Translations under genes and position numbers: made by a program | DNA from: Maricurvus nonylphenolicus | Lineage (GTDB): Bacteria; Pseudomonadota; Gammaproteobacteria; Pseudomonadales; Cellvibrionaceae | Direction: 5' to 3' | NCBI RefSeq assembly: GCF_042854845.1 | Contig: NZ_AP031498.1 | Coordinates: forward strand, 1,984,001 to 2,048,000 | Length of the DNA stretch: 64,000 bases | The notes under the pieces: generated by a model | The model's database searches: none | What the model was told of the DNA's origin: nothing | What the model saw: the letters and a program-made list of their open reading frames with translations, nothing else | In this document: piece by piece, positions 24,936 through 33,519 of the stretch | How positions within the stretch are numbered: position 1 is the stretch's first letter | Layout of the letters: each line of letters begins with the position of its first letter

Positions 24936-25496
24936 TCAGGCTTTGCCTGACTTATTACCTCCTTTTAATTTGTCGGTAAATTCCAGCACCTTTCCGACAC
25001 CGGAGCCGAGTTTAAGCAGTGTTTGTAATTTGTCGGGGCTAAGTCCTTGAATATCGTCAAACCAGACTTGCAGAGTTTCCAATAAATCGTGGATTTCCTG
25101 CATGCGCTCGCGGGCATAGGCTTCAGATTGGGAGCTTTCGTTTTCGAGCAGGGTATCGCGCAACAGTGACAGAGTGGGGTCCATTTCCCGGCGTTTACGT
25201 TCTTCCAAAATACGCTTGGCCATCTCCCAAATACTGCCGGCGGTGGTGTAGTAATCCTTGCGATCACCCGCGACATGCTGCACCTGAATCAGGCGCCAGG
25301 ACTGTAATTCTTTAATGCCCATGCTGACATTGCCGCGGGAAATCCCCAGCGTTTCGGCGATATCGTTAGCGCTGAGAGGCTCTTCGCTCAGCACAATAAT
25401 GGCGTACATCTGGCCAACGGTGCGGTTAAACCCCCATCGGCTGCCCATTTCACCGAAATGGAGGACGAAGGATTCAATGGTAGGAGACATCTTCAC
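24936..25496 (-). CDS. GbsR/MarR-family transcriptional regulator
   Basis: A 186-residue regulator of the GbsR branch of MarR. The winged helix includes LSANDIAETLGISRGNVSMGI (residues about 40-60) followed by the wing GDRKDYYT. The C-terminal part is helical with many charged residues. The start used is GTG 25496, nine bases after AAGGA; ATG 25490 is an alternative. GbsR-type proteins placed ahead of bd-oxidase genes are common in marine bacteria and may sense a quinone or choline-like ligand, which is inference. It is probably cotranscribed with cioAB and may repress its own operon. Confidence 0.88.
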   Translation of the reverse strand: MKMSPTIESFVLHFGEMGSRWGFNRTVGQMYAIIVLSEEPLSANDIAETLGISRGNVSMGIKELQSWRLIQVQHVAGDRKDYYTTAGSIWEMAKRILEERKRREMDPTLSLLRDTLLENESSQSEAYARERMQEIHDLLETLQVWFDDIQGLSPDKLQTLLKLGSGVGKVLEFTDKLKGGNKSGKA

Positions 25497-25560
25497 GGCC
25501 AGGATTCCTTAAATGCTGAATTTTAAAGTTTCAGAAATTATTGAAAGTTTAGAATCTTTC

Positions 25561-25574
25561 TTGACATGGATCAA
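25561..25574 (-). promoter_or_regulatory. FNR/ANR-like box upstream of gbsR-cioAB
   Basis: TTGAC-ATGG-ATCAA matches TTGAT-N4-ATCAA at 9 of 10 positions. On the minus strand a -10-like AATAAT follows 18 bases after the box, which puts the box centre near -38 to -41 from the expected start. Confidence 0.65.
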
Positions 25575-25656
25575 GGCCTGTTTGGAAATTTTGGATCTTT
25601 GGAGGTAGAAAAGGGGTAGGGTAATAAATTGGAACTACAGGGGGATCGCACTGAAC

Positions 25657-25683
25657 GGGGTCTGACCCTGCGGGTCAGACCCC
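25657..25683. repeat. 27-bp GGGGTCTGACC palindrome, copy 5
   Basis: Identical in arms and centre (TGC) to the copy at 19210. It sits 12 bases past the stop of the enoyl-CoA hydratase gene (minus strand) and before the gbsR promoter. Confidence 0.85.
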
Positions 25684-25695
25684 ATCCTTAGTTAC

Positions 25696-26466
25696 CTATT
25701 TGCCTTTGAAGGCAGGTGCTCTTTTTTCGGCACTAGCCGCAAAGCCTTCCTTTAAATCATCTGATGCGGTACAAACCTCAGCCAGCTTCTGTGCCTCCTC
25801 ACGAACAAAACTACCATCAGCCACCTGATTACAAATCTGCTTCATCGCATTCATAGCCAGCGGTGCGTAACCTGCCATACGTTGTGCCAGCTTCTGCGTT
25901 GCTTCTTCCAATTCAGAAGGCTCAACCAGATGCGTAAGGTAGCCAATCTCTTTGAGCTCCGGGCCGCGAAAATCTTCACTGGCCACCAGTAGTCGTTTAG
26001 CAGTGGGCAGGCCCAGTGTATTCACATAACGCTCGATACCGTTTACCGGATAACACAAACCAATACGCGCAGGTGGAACAAACAGGCGCATAGTTGTCAT
26101 GCCAATACGAAAATCACAGGCCACGCCAATCTCGGTACCACCACCGTAGGCTGAACCATTAAAGGCGCAGATGGTGGGGATCTTCATAGCACTGATTTTA
26201 TCGGGCACTTGAGTAAAGCGATCGCCGTCGAAATTGCCAGAGCCCAGTTGATTAAGAGCTGCACCAGCGCAGAAAGTCTTCTCACCATTACCGGTAATGA
26301 TTAAAACCCGCACACTAGAATCTTGATCTACGGTATCCAAATGCGCCAGAAACTGGCTCAGGTTATCGTTATCCAGGGAGTTATGTCGTTCCGGGATATT
26401 CAGGGTGATAGTGGCGATAGCGCCATCTATATGCAGGTCTACACCTGGGGAAAGTTCTCTAATCAT
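25696..26466 (-). CDS. Enoyl-CoA hydratase/isomerase family protein
   Basis: A 256-residue crotonase-fold protein. Oxyanion-hole segments are FCAGAALNQLG and NGSAYGGGTEIGVACDFRIG. The usual catalytic Glu position after PPARIGLCYPV differs from classic hydratases, so isomerase, hydrolase or decarboxylase activity is possible. It stands alone on the minus strand, divergent from cobO with 211 bases between. A link to the acyl-CoA metabolism of the first 18 kb is plausible but not shown by operon structure. Confidence 0.88.
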   Translation of the reverse strand: MIRELSPGVDLHIDGAIATITLNIPERHNSLDNDNLSQFLAHLDTVDQDSSVRVLIITGNGEKTFCAGAALNQLGSGNFDGDRFTQVPDKISAMKIPTICAFNGSAYGGGTEIGVACDFRIGMTTMRLFVPPARIGLCYPVNGIERYVNTLGLPTAKRLLVASEDFRGPELKEIGYLTHLVEPSELEEATQKLAQRMAGYAPLAMNAMKQICNQVADGSFVREEAQKLAEVCTASDDLKEGFAASAEKRAPAFKGK

Positions 26467-26677
26467 GGTGTTCTTACTTCGTTCTGCAGGCCAATTGGGC
26501 GCTATTGTCGAAGATCATATAGGGCTTGTCCAGACGATCAGACGTACTTCTGAAAGAGGGGCGGTCTTGTCTATTACTTGGCGCTTTTACGTGATTACAC
26601 TACGAGAATAGAATGAAGCTGTTATTATTTGTGAAGTTTCCGGCCTGAAAAGGCACACTTTGTAAGAGGATATTCCT

Positions 26678-27304
26678 GTGACCGACGAGCAGCAATCTGC
26701 TGATGAAAAGAAAAACGCCAAACACAAAAAGGCGATGGAAAAACAAAAAGCCAATGTGGATGCCAGCATCGAGGCGGCGGATATTGAGCGCGGTGTACTG
26801 ATTCTGCTAACCGGTGATGGTAAAGGCAAAAGCAGCTCCGGCTTTGGCATGGTGATGCGTGCTCTGGGATATGGTCACAAGGTTGGCGTTGTGCAGTTTA
26901 TTAAAGGTGTGCAGCTGTCCGGTGAGGAAGTGTTTATTCGCGATAAATTCCCCGAGGTGGATTTTTACCAAATGGGTACGGGCTTTACCTGGAATACCCA
27001 GGATCGCACCAGTGATATTGAAGCGGCCGAGAAAACCTGGGCCGAAGCCGAGCGTATGCTGCAGGATGAAAGCCTGAATCTGGTACTGCTCGATGAACTG
27101 ACTTATATGCTGGCCTACAAGTATCTGGATGAGGAAAGGGTACTGAGTGCACTGGCCAATCGTCCGGTTGAGCAGAGCGTGATTGTCACCGGTCGCGGTG
27201 GCGGTAGTGCACTGCAAAAACTGTGTGACACTGTATCTGAAGTGAAAGAAGTTAAGCACGCTTTTAAAGCCGGCATTAAAGCCCGTGAGGGCGTGGATTA
27301 TTGA
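26678..27304 (+). CDS. cobO: Cob(I)alamin (corrinoid) adenosyltransferase
   Basis: A 208-residue CobO/BtuR-type ATP:corrinoid adenosyltransferase with the P-loop TGDGKGKSSSG (about 46-56), the conserved GHKVGVVQFIKG and TGRGG near the C-terminus. It makes adenosylcobalamin from reduced corrinoid. It has a Lys-rich N-terminal extension (KKNAKHKKAMEKQK) before the core. Start is GTG 26678 after AAGAGGA. Its stop codon overlaps the TTG start of the next gene by four bases, so the Fe-S protein downstream is translationally coupled and probably works in the same corrinoid process. No other cobalamin-synthesis gene is in the window. Confidence 0.93.
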   Translation: MTDEQQSADEKKNAKHKKAMEKQKANVDASIEAADIERGVLILLTGDGKGKSSSGFGMVMRALGYGHKVGVVQFIKGVQLSGEEVFIRDKFPEVDFYQMGTGFTWNTQDRTSDIEAAEKTWAEAERMLQDESLNLVLLDELTYMLAYKYLDEERVLSALANRPVEQSVIVTGRGGGSALQKLCDTVSEVKEVKHAFKAGIKAREGVDY

Positions 27305-28041
27305 GTCAGTCTCTATTCGACCGGCTTGATCAATACGGCCTCAATCTGCAGGCCGTGTTAAAGATTGCTGATCTGCCGGAGTCTGTCAGGGCCTCTCTGG
27401 CTTCCACTTTGGAGGAAGACGATCAACTGACAGATATCTTGCTGATAGGCCATGCCGGGCGCGATTTTTGGCAGGCTTTTAAAGCTTCCCGCTGGGGCGA
27501 TATCGCCAATCGGATTCACCCGCATCCGATCGATAGCTTTACCACAGAAACCATTGCAAGCAGTCTGTCTGACACCTGCCCAGAGGTGTCTTACCGTTGG
27601 TTATATCCTGCCGATCAATGTTTAGTTGATTTACAGGCCCTTGGTCGCCTAGCCGGCTGGCATGGTGAATCGCCGTTTAGGTCGGGGGTCAATCAGCCAT
27701 GGGGCCCCTGGTACGCTTACCGGGCAGTACTGGTCTCTACGCCATTACAGGAAAAGCCTGAGCGCAGAATAGACCCCGAGGTTCAATCCCCCTGCAGCAC
27801 TTGTTCAGCCAAACCCTGCGTCAGGGCTTGCCCAGCCGATGCACTGGGTGAAAGCCATGCTGACTTTCAATTACAGGTCTGCCTGGATTATCGCCTGCAG
27901 CCACAATCCCCGTGTGCCCACCAATGCATTGCTCGCAGCGCCTGTCCGGTAGGGCAAGAGCACCGCTATAGCCAGGATCAAATGCATTATCACTACGGTG
28001 TCTCTCTGGAGATGATCAGAAAGTGGCAAAAGGGTCAGTAA
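27301..28041 (+). CDS. Iron-sulfur protein coupled to cobO, distantly like the Fe-S part of QueG
   Basis: A 246-residue protein, not a firmly named family. The N-terminal 160 residues carry LLIGHAGRDFWQAF, WLYPADQ and GRLAGWHGESPFRSGVNQ, then two Cys clusters: C-x2-C-x4-C-x3-CP (CSTCSAKPCVRACP) and CLDYRL...CAHQCIARSACPVG. The clusters could bind one or two [4Fe-4S] centres. The layout, a nucleotide- or corrinoid-binding-like N-part followed by Fe-S clusters, recalls QueG, a cobalamin-dependent reductase. It starts at TTG within the cobO stop (TTGA overlap). I infer a corrinoid-reducing or corrinoid-handling role, for example supplying cob(I)alamin to CobO. No signal peptide. Confidence 0.75.
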   Translation: MSQSLFDRLDQYGLNLQAVLKIADLPESVRASLASTLEEDDQLTDILLIGHAGRDFWQAFKASRWGDIANRIHPHPIDSFTTETIASSLSDTCPEVSYRWLYPADQCLVDLQALGRLAGWHGESPFRSGVNQPWGPWYAYRAVLVSTPLQEKPERRIDPEVQSPCSTCSAKPCVRACPADALGESHADFQLQVCLDYRLQPQSPCAHQCIARSACPVGQEHRYSQDQMHYHYGVSLEMIRKWQKGQ

Positions 28042-28121
28042 TTTTGACGGAATCGGTTATTGGTTTGGGGTAGGGAAGCCCTTAGAATCAGGACACTGTC
28101 AAGATTCGAGGAGAGAGTGTC

Positions 28122-28808
28122 ATGTCCACAATGACATTAGAGCTAAAAGAGGGCGTTCACGTCCTGACCCTGACCAACCATGAAGGTGAAAATTCCCTGA
28201 CCATAGACGTGTTGAAAGAGTATCACGCGGCTCTGGATGAGGTTGAGGCCTTTGAGGGCAATACCGCCCTGATGGTGACCTGCGAGCACGAGAAGACCTT
28301 CAGCACCGGTATTAACTTGGGCTGGTTGGGCCAGCAGTCCCCCGAGGGGATTGAGAATTTTGTAAGCACGCTGGAAAAGCTCTACTACCGTATAGCGCTG
28401 CTGGAAGTGCCTACCGTGTTTGCCATTAATGGTAACTGCTACGCCGGTGGTGCCATTATGGCCAGCTGTGCCGATTTCCGCTTTATGCGCGCCGATCGTG
28501 GCCGCTTCTGCTATCCGGAAGTGAACATTCATATCCCATTCACCCATATGATGACTGATGTTATCGACCTGATCCCCAATAAACACGCCTTGAAATATAT
28601 GGCGCTGTTGGGTACGGCTTATACCGGTGAAGAGTGTAAAGCCAACAATATCGTTGATGACATCTTCCCGATGGATCAGCTGCAGGAGCAGAGTTTTGCC
28701 TTCGCCAAGCAGTTGGCCGAGAAGGATCGCAAGACTTACGGTGTCATCAAACGCCGTCTGCGCGAGAAGCTGGCCAAGCGCGAATTGGTTCCTGGCTATA
28801 TTGCCTAA
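28122..28808 (+). CDS. Enoyl-CoA hydratase/isomerase-like protein (short)
   Basis: A 228-residue crotonase-family protein, shorter than the standard 255-260. FSTGINLGWLG and NGNCYAGGAIMASCADFRFM form the oxyanion hole, and RFCYPEVNIHIPFT replaces the usual EVxLG Glu block. This profile is closer to enoyl-CoA delta-isomerases than to hydratases. AGGAGAGAG precedes ATG 28122. It ends in a strong terminator and is not obviously in an operon with the Fe-S gene 80 bases upstream. Confidence 0.88.
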   Translation: MSTMTLELKEGVHVLTLTNHEGENSLTIDVLKEYHAALDEVEAFEGNTALMVTCEHEKTFSTGINLGWLGQQSPEGIENFVSTLEKLYYRIALLEVPTVFAINGNCYAGGAIMASCADFRFMRADRGRFCYPEVNIHIPFTHMMTDVIDLIPNKHALKYMALLGTAYTGEECKANNIVDDIFPMDQLQEQSFAFAKQLAEKDRKTYGVIKRRLREKLAKRELVPGYIA

Positions 28809-28836
28809 ATGATCTGAATCAGCGCTATTTTTCGCT

Positions 28837-28873
28837 AAAAAGCCGCTATTTCACTTCGAAATAGCGGCTTTTT
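28837..28873 (+). terminator. Rho-independent terminator before fabY
   Basis: AAAAAGCCGCTATTTC and GAAATAGCGGCTTTTT form a 16-bp perfect stem with a 5-base loop, flanked by A and T runs on the two sides, so it works in both directions. Confidence 0.9.
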
Positions 28874-28901
28874 ATTTGCTTCAAAAACGTTATATTGGCC
28901 T

Positions 28902-28959
28902 TTATGCCCAAACTTATGGCCAAAATAAAGTCCTGTATGGCAAAAATTATGGCCAGAAT
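28902..28959 (+). promoter_or_regulatory. Four imperfect TTATGGCCAAAA repeats in the fabY upstream region
   Basis: 12-base repeats TTATGCCCAAAC (28902), TTATGGCCAAAA (28914), GTATGGCAAAAA (28935) and TTATGGCCAGAA (28947) form two pairs, each spaced 12 bases. They lie between the terminator and fabY in a 312-base gap with no other gene. They could be operator half-sites, but no regulator is assigned. Confidence 0.4.
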
Positions 28960-29120
28960 CCCCTATCTGTGGCCATCCCAGAGGCATAAACTTGTCTTTA
29001 TCCTATAACCCCTGAAACCACCTGTTTGGCCATGGACTCCTGTAACGCGCTTGGGAGCAGTCGGCAAAACGGGGCTTTTGCGTGGGTTACCGTGTATTAG
29101 TTGATAAAGAAGAATTACCT

Positions 29121-31034
29121 ATGTCTCGCTTGCCCGTTATCGTTGGTTTTGGTGGATTTAATGCTGCTGGACGCAGTTCTTTCCACCACGGTTACCGCCG
29201 CACTGTGATTGAAAGCTTATCAGCCGAGGATCGCCAGGAAACGCTGGTAGGCCTGGCGACATTGATGAAGCTGGTTTCCTTTACTGATGGCCAATATAGC
29301 GATGCTGAAGGCAATAGCTACACCGCTGAAGAAGTGGCGAGCAAGTACGAAGAGCAGATCCTGAATTCCACCCTGGTTCGTCGCATCGAAGAGCAACACC
29401 TGGATGTCGACAATGTGCACTGGCACAAAGAAGCCACCATCGCGCCTGCAGAGGGCGAAGCCCTGACCTTCGTTACCAAGAAAAAACAATTGCCGGAATC
29501 CCTGCCAGAATCCTGGCAAGTGACAGAACTTGATGACGGCATGGTGAAGGTGCAGCTGCTTGATGGCGTCAATGTGAAGTTTGATGCGACACGCGAAATG
29601 CCGGTGAAATCCGCTGGCCAGTTACCTAAAGGTTTTGAGCCAGGCGAACATTACACTTCGCGTTTCCATCCTCGTGGTTTACAGCTAACTGTCGTTGCGG
29701 CTTCCGATGCCGTGCAATCAACCGGTATTGAATGGCAAACCATCGTTGATGCTGTAGCGCCTGACGAGATAGGCGTATACGCCAGCAGTGTGATGGGGCA
29801 GAACGACGAAAACGGTAATGGCGGTATGATGAAGTCCCGCTTAATGGGCAAGCGTGTTACCGCCAAGCAGTTGCCGCTGGGTTTGAATACTATGCCTGCC
29901 GACTTTATTAACGCCTATGTGCTGGGTAGTGTTGGCCAAACCGGTGCTTTAACCGGCGCCTGTGCGACTTTCTTATACAACCTGCAGGCCGGTATTAGCG
30001 ATATTGTGTCTGGTAAACGCCGTGTTGTTTTAGTGGGCTCCTCTGAGGCGCCTATCCAGTCAGAAATTATCGATGGCTATGGCAATATGAGTGCCCTGGC
30101 ATCGGTTGACGGCTTGACAAAAGTGCTGGGTACTCCTGAAGGTGAAGAGCCAGACTACCGTAAAGCCAGTCGCCCCTTTGGTGAAAACTGCGGCTTTACC
30201 CTGGCAGAGTCTGCACAGTTCTTTATGTTGATGGACGATGCCCTGGCATTGGAACTGGGTGCCGATATTCACGGTGCCGTACCGGAAGTCTTTATCAATG
30301 CCGATGGCCCGAAAAAATCTATTTCGGCTCCTGGCCCGGGTAACTACATCACCATGGCCAAATCGTTGGCCAACGCAGCAGCCATTATTGGCGAAGAAAG
30401 TGTGCGTGAGCGCTCCTTTATTCAGGCCCACGGTTCCAGCACCCCGGCTAACCGCGTAACCGAATCGATTATTTTCGATAAGGTGGCGGAAGCCTTCGAT
30501 ATTAAAGATTGGCCTATTTCGGCTGTGAAAGCCTTTGTCGGTCACCCGTTGTCCTCTGCCAGTGGCGATCAGTTGGCCAGCTCATTGGGGGTGTTTAAAT
30601 ACGGGATCGTTCCCGGTGTGAAAACCATCGATAAAGTCGCTGACGATGTTTACGATGATCGTCTGAATATTTCCGTCAAGGATGTCGCTGTGGGTCAGCA
30701 GGGCATGGATGTCAGCTTCCTTAACTCCAAAGGTTTTGGTGGCAATAATGCTTCGGCGGCTGTATTTGCCCCGCATATTGTTGAGTCCATGATGACCAAA
30801 CGTTATGGTGAAGACGCCATGGCAACTTACCGTGAGCGTCGTGAAGCTGTGCGTCGACACGCCGAAGCTTACGAACAGGCCGCTTTGGCTGGTGATCTCA
30901 AAACTATCTACAAGTTTGGCGAGAATATGATTGACGAAGCAGACATTGAGATTTCTGCGGACAGTATCAGTATGCCGGGCTTTGATAATAAAATTGATCT
31001 TAGTGCAGAAAACCCATACAAGGATATGGTGTAA
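29121..31034 (+). CDS. fabY: Beta-ketoacyl-ACP synthase FabY
   Basis: A 637-residue condensing enzyme that matches FabY (PA5174 of Pseudomonas aeruginosa) in its start, SRLPVIVGFGGFNAAGRSSFHHG, and in length. The catalytic triad is visible: C281 (TGACATFLY), H437 (QAHGSSTPANR) and H475 (VGHPLSSASG). FabY condenses acetyl-CoA with malonyl-ACP to start fatty acid synthesis, replacing FabH. An extra N-terminal region of about 200 residues precedes the ketosynthase core. ATG 29121 is used; the GTG upstream at 29082 has no similarity support. Monocistronic by position, with a terminator upstream and repeats downstream. Confidence 0.92.
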   Translation: MSRLPVIVGFGGFNAAGRSSFHHGYRRTVIESLSAEDRQETLVGLATLMKLVSFTDGQYSDAEGNSYTAEEVASKYEEQILNSTLVRRIEEQHLDVDNVHWHKEATIAPAEGEALTFVTKKKQLPESLPESWQVTELDDGMVKVQLLDGVNVKFDATREMPVKSAGQLPKGFEPGEHYTSRFHPRGLQLTVVAASDAVQSTGIEWQTIVDAVAPDEIGVYASSVMGQNDENGNGGMMKSRLMGKRVTAKQLPLGLNTMPADFINAYVLGSVGQTGALTGACATFLYNLQAGISDIVSGKRRVVLVGSSEAPIQSEIIDGYGNMSALASVDGLTKVLGTPEGEEPDYRKASRPFGENCGFTLAESAQFFMLMDDALALELGADIHGAVPEVFINADGPKKSISAPGPGNYITMAKSLANAAAIIGEESVRERSFIQAHGSSTPANRVTESIIFDKVAEAFDIKDWPISAVKAFVGHPLSSASGDQLASSLGVFKYGIVPGVKTIDKVADDVYDDRLNISVKDVAVGQQGMDVSFLNSKGFGGNNASAAVFAPHIVESMMTKRYGEDAMATYRERREAVRRHAEAYEQAALAGDLKTIYKFGENMIDEADIEISADSISMPGFDNKIDLSAENPYKDMV

Positions 31035-31061
31035 CTAAGGCACCTTTACAATCTCGGCGAG

Positions 31062-31238
31062 TAAAAGACACTAGGCTCCTGCCTTCGCACAAGGTGAATT
31101 GCGCAGCAAGAGAAGGTACCCTGGGGTAGGAGCGACGGTTTGAGATGATCGTACTTTATTCGAGTCGTCATTCCTGCGCAGGCAGGAAGAGCCTGCCCCG
31201 CGAGCAAGGCGAGTGCTTTGGGTATCCAGTGTCTTTTT
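31062..31238. repeat. Composite REP-like element pair with matching outer ends
   Basis: Outer ends AAAAGACACTAGG (31064) and CCAGTGTCTTTT (to about 31236) are near-perfect inverted repeats. Inside are GGCTCCTGCC ... GTAGGAGCGAC and CGTCATTCCTGCGCAGGCAGG. A similar composite occurs at 53153-53262. It lies between convergent fabY and the serine hydrolase. Confidence 0.7.
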
Positions 31239-31270
31239 TAGATCTGCGTTTGAAAATACCTACCGAAATT

Positions 31271-32431
31271 TTACAAACACCCATAAACAGCATCAATCAA
31301 CGCCTGATTCCGCGGGCTCTGCCACCTCGGCGTAATATCATTCATCACATAACCAAAGCCCAGCTGGCAATCGGGATCCCCAAAGCCCGCTGATCCGCCG
31401 CTACCAAAATGCCCAAAGCTGTGAGCATTGGGACCAAACTGACGATAGTCGCGGGTGGGTTGAAAGCCCAAACCAAAACACACCGGGCGTCCCAGTACCG
31501 GGCAGTCAAAATTCTCCGACTGTTTCGTTGTCGCTTCCTGCAGTAAATCCTGACTCAGTAACTGAGGCCCAGGTACTTTGCCTGCACCGGCGAGCTGCTG
31601 GTAAACATGGGCAATGCCACGCGCGGTACCGTGACCATTGGTGGAAGGTACTTCGGCCTGGCGCCAACCACGGCCATTCATAACGCCCAGCCCGGCAAAA
31701 CCCGGGGGATTAAAGTAGCTTAAATTCACCATCTGCTGGGTTTCGTTAATAGGGTTATCCAAAATGCTGGCAGGGGGTGGCTGATCGCTGGGGTGCCAAA
31801 CTATATCGGCAACACGGTTCAGGGTTGCATCGGGTAAGCCGAAGTAGACTTCTTCATTCAATGGCTGGCTAATATGTTCTTGCAGGTACTGGCCGACACT
31901 TTTGCCGGTGATGCGTCGTAACGGTTCGCCAATTAAATGACCGTAGGTATTGGTGTGATACACCGCCTGGGTTCCCGGCTCAAACCAGGGGGCTTGTTCT
32001 TCCAGTGCCTTAACGATGGGCGACCAGTTAAACAGGTCTTCATTGGTTAAACGCTTTTCAAAGCTTATCAGGCCAGCCTGATGACTGAGCAGCTGACGCA
32101 GTGTAATTTGCTCTTTACCGTTGGCGGCAAACTCGGGCCATACACTGGCAATAGGTTTATCCAGTGCGAGTAAACCTTGATCGACAAGTTGTAAGGTACA
32201 CAGTGCTGCAATGGCTTTACTCACAGAATAAAAGCCTACCAGGGTGTCTTGCTGCCAGGGCTTGCTGCGGTTTTTATCCTGAAAACCACCCCAGAGATCG
32301 ACGACTTTTTTGCCCTCTATATAGACACTGCAGGCAGCGCCTAATTCGCCGTGATCAATAAAGTTCTGGGTGAAGGCTTCGCGAACCTGGCTAAAGGCAC
32401 TGTCACAGTAACCTTGTACTGGAACTGTCAT
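31271..32431 (-). CDS. Beta-lactamase-fold serine hydrolase (class C / EstB-like)
   Basis: A 386-residue penicillin-binding-protein-like hydrolase with SxxK (S69-VSK72) and a Tyr-x-Asn type motif (YHTNTYGHLIG). The family includes EstB esterases, lactonases and D-aminopeptidases; a true beta-lactamase is unlikely because there is no signal peptide. ATG 32431 is chosen over a GTG at 32443. The gene stands alone, convergent with fabY and adjacent to ubiV. Role unknown; ester or lactone hydrolysis would suit a catabolic organism. Confidence 0.88.
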   Translation of the reverse strand: MTVPVQGYCDSAFSQVREAFTQNFIDHGELGAACSVYIEGKKVVDLWGGFQDKNRSKPWQQDTLVGFYSVSKAIAALCTLQLVDQGLLALDKPIASVWPEFAANGKEQITLRQLLSHQAGLISFEKRLTNEDLFNWSPIVKALEEQAPWFEPGTQAVYHTNTYGHLIGEPLRRITGKSVGQYLQEHISQPLNEEVYFGLPDATLNRVADIVWHPSDQPPPASILDNPINETQQMVNLSYFNPPGFAGLGVMNGRGWRQAEVPSTNGHGTARGIAHVYQQLAGAGKVPGPQLLSQDLLQEATTKQSENFDCPVLGRPVCFGLGFQPTRDYRQFGPNAHSFGHFGSGGSAGFGDPDCQLGFGYVMNDITPRWQSPRNQALIDAVYGCL

Positions 32432-32557
32432 AGGACTTAACACACTCTAGATTGATATTTCATTCTCCAATGAATAGTAGAGCAGTGCCAGTATCCATGT
32501 CGAAAAGTGGCATTATTTTCCGGAATTATGTCGTTTCACTCACAGATAATGAGTATT

Positions 32558-33490
32558 TCAGCTGTTATCAGCATTAACCCAGTCCATTCCCGGTTGCCCG
32601 TACCAATACCCGTTACAGTTGTCCTGTAGCTGATGTTCAGGCACCAGATTGATTATGCTGGCTTGCTGATGGATGGCCTCATGATAGCGGTTAATGATGC
32701 CTAGAGTATCCGTTGATTGTGGGCTGATACGCATAATGTCCACGCCAATATCCTGCATGGTTTGCCATTCCCCCAGCAGGTTATAAAGGGATGCGGATTG
32801 GGTTTGAATGCCATTGAGAGTAAACAGTTGATGACTTTCCTGAGTGTTCATCACCAGGCCATCAGGGTATTGAATACAGCTGAGTTGGCAGTCGTCTTTG
32901 GGCAGATTTTTGGCGCGAGCAATAAAGCAGCGGGCGGAATAGGCTAAAGGCAGTTTACCGTAACTGAAAATTTCGGTTTCGATTTTATCGGCAAACCCTA
33001 ATTGCTGAGCATCCGCCAAAATATCCTTAAGGGTTTCGGCGTTCAGCTCTACGGGCATAACCCAGCGTTGCATGCCTTTTTGATAAAGGGTTTGCAGACT
33101 ATAGGCGTTGTAAATATTAACTGATGAGCCCGAGACAAACGGCAGCTTGCGTTCCGCCAGTAAATTCACTGCACCCATATCGTTGGCTTCAACCAGACAA
33201 GGGCTGTTATCACAAATTTTTCGCAGTGCACTGATTTCAGATCGGGCTTCAATCAAGGCAAGTGTCGACATAACGATTTGTTTACCGGAATCACACAGCG
33301 CGGTTGCAAGTTCAAGCCAGTCACCGGTTCGCAGTTCCTGGCGTTTAGAGCAGACCGCTTCACCCAGGTAAATAATATCCACCGGGGCATGCAGCATTTG
33401 TTGGTAGAAGTCTTCGACTTTTTGGCGGGGCCAGTAGTAAAGGATCGGGCCCAGTGAGAGCTTTAAGGGTGACGTTACAGATTGTGTCAT
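32558..33490 (-). CDS. ubiV: O2-independent ubiquinone biosynthesis protein UbiV
   Basis: A 310-residue U32-peptidase-family Fe-S protein. C47 and the C188-x12-C201-x3-C205 set correspond in spacing to the four [4Fe-4S] ligands of E. coli UbiV (C39, C180, C193, C197). UbiU-UbiV performs O2-independent ring hydroxylations of ubiquinone synthesis, using prephenate as oxygen source in E. coli. It follows ubiU on the same strand by 29 bases. U32 protease activity is not expected. Confidence 0.93.
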   Translation of the reverse strand: MTQSVTSPLKLSLGPILYYWPRQKVEDFYQQMLHAPVDIIYLGEAVCSKRQELRTGDWLELATALCDSGKQIVMSTLALIEARSEISALRKICDNSPCLVEANDMGAVNLLAERKLPFVSGSSVNIYNAYSLQTLYQKGMQRWVMPVELNAETLKDILADAQQLGFADKIETEIFSYGKLPLAYSARCFIARAKNLPKDDCQLSCIQYPDGLVMNTQESHQLFTLNGIQTQSASLYNLLGEWQTMQDIGVDIMRISPQSTDTLGIINRYHEAIHQQASIINLVPEHQLQDNCNGYWYGQPGMDWVNADNS

Positions 33491-33519
33491 AGGGTTTCAG
33501 GTCTCATTAGAATCGTCGG

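Noticed and set aside
31271..32431. Antibiotic-resistance beta-lactamase
   Set aside because: The SxxK fold is shared with esterases and peptidases; no signal peptide and no resistance context were seen.
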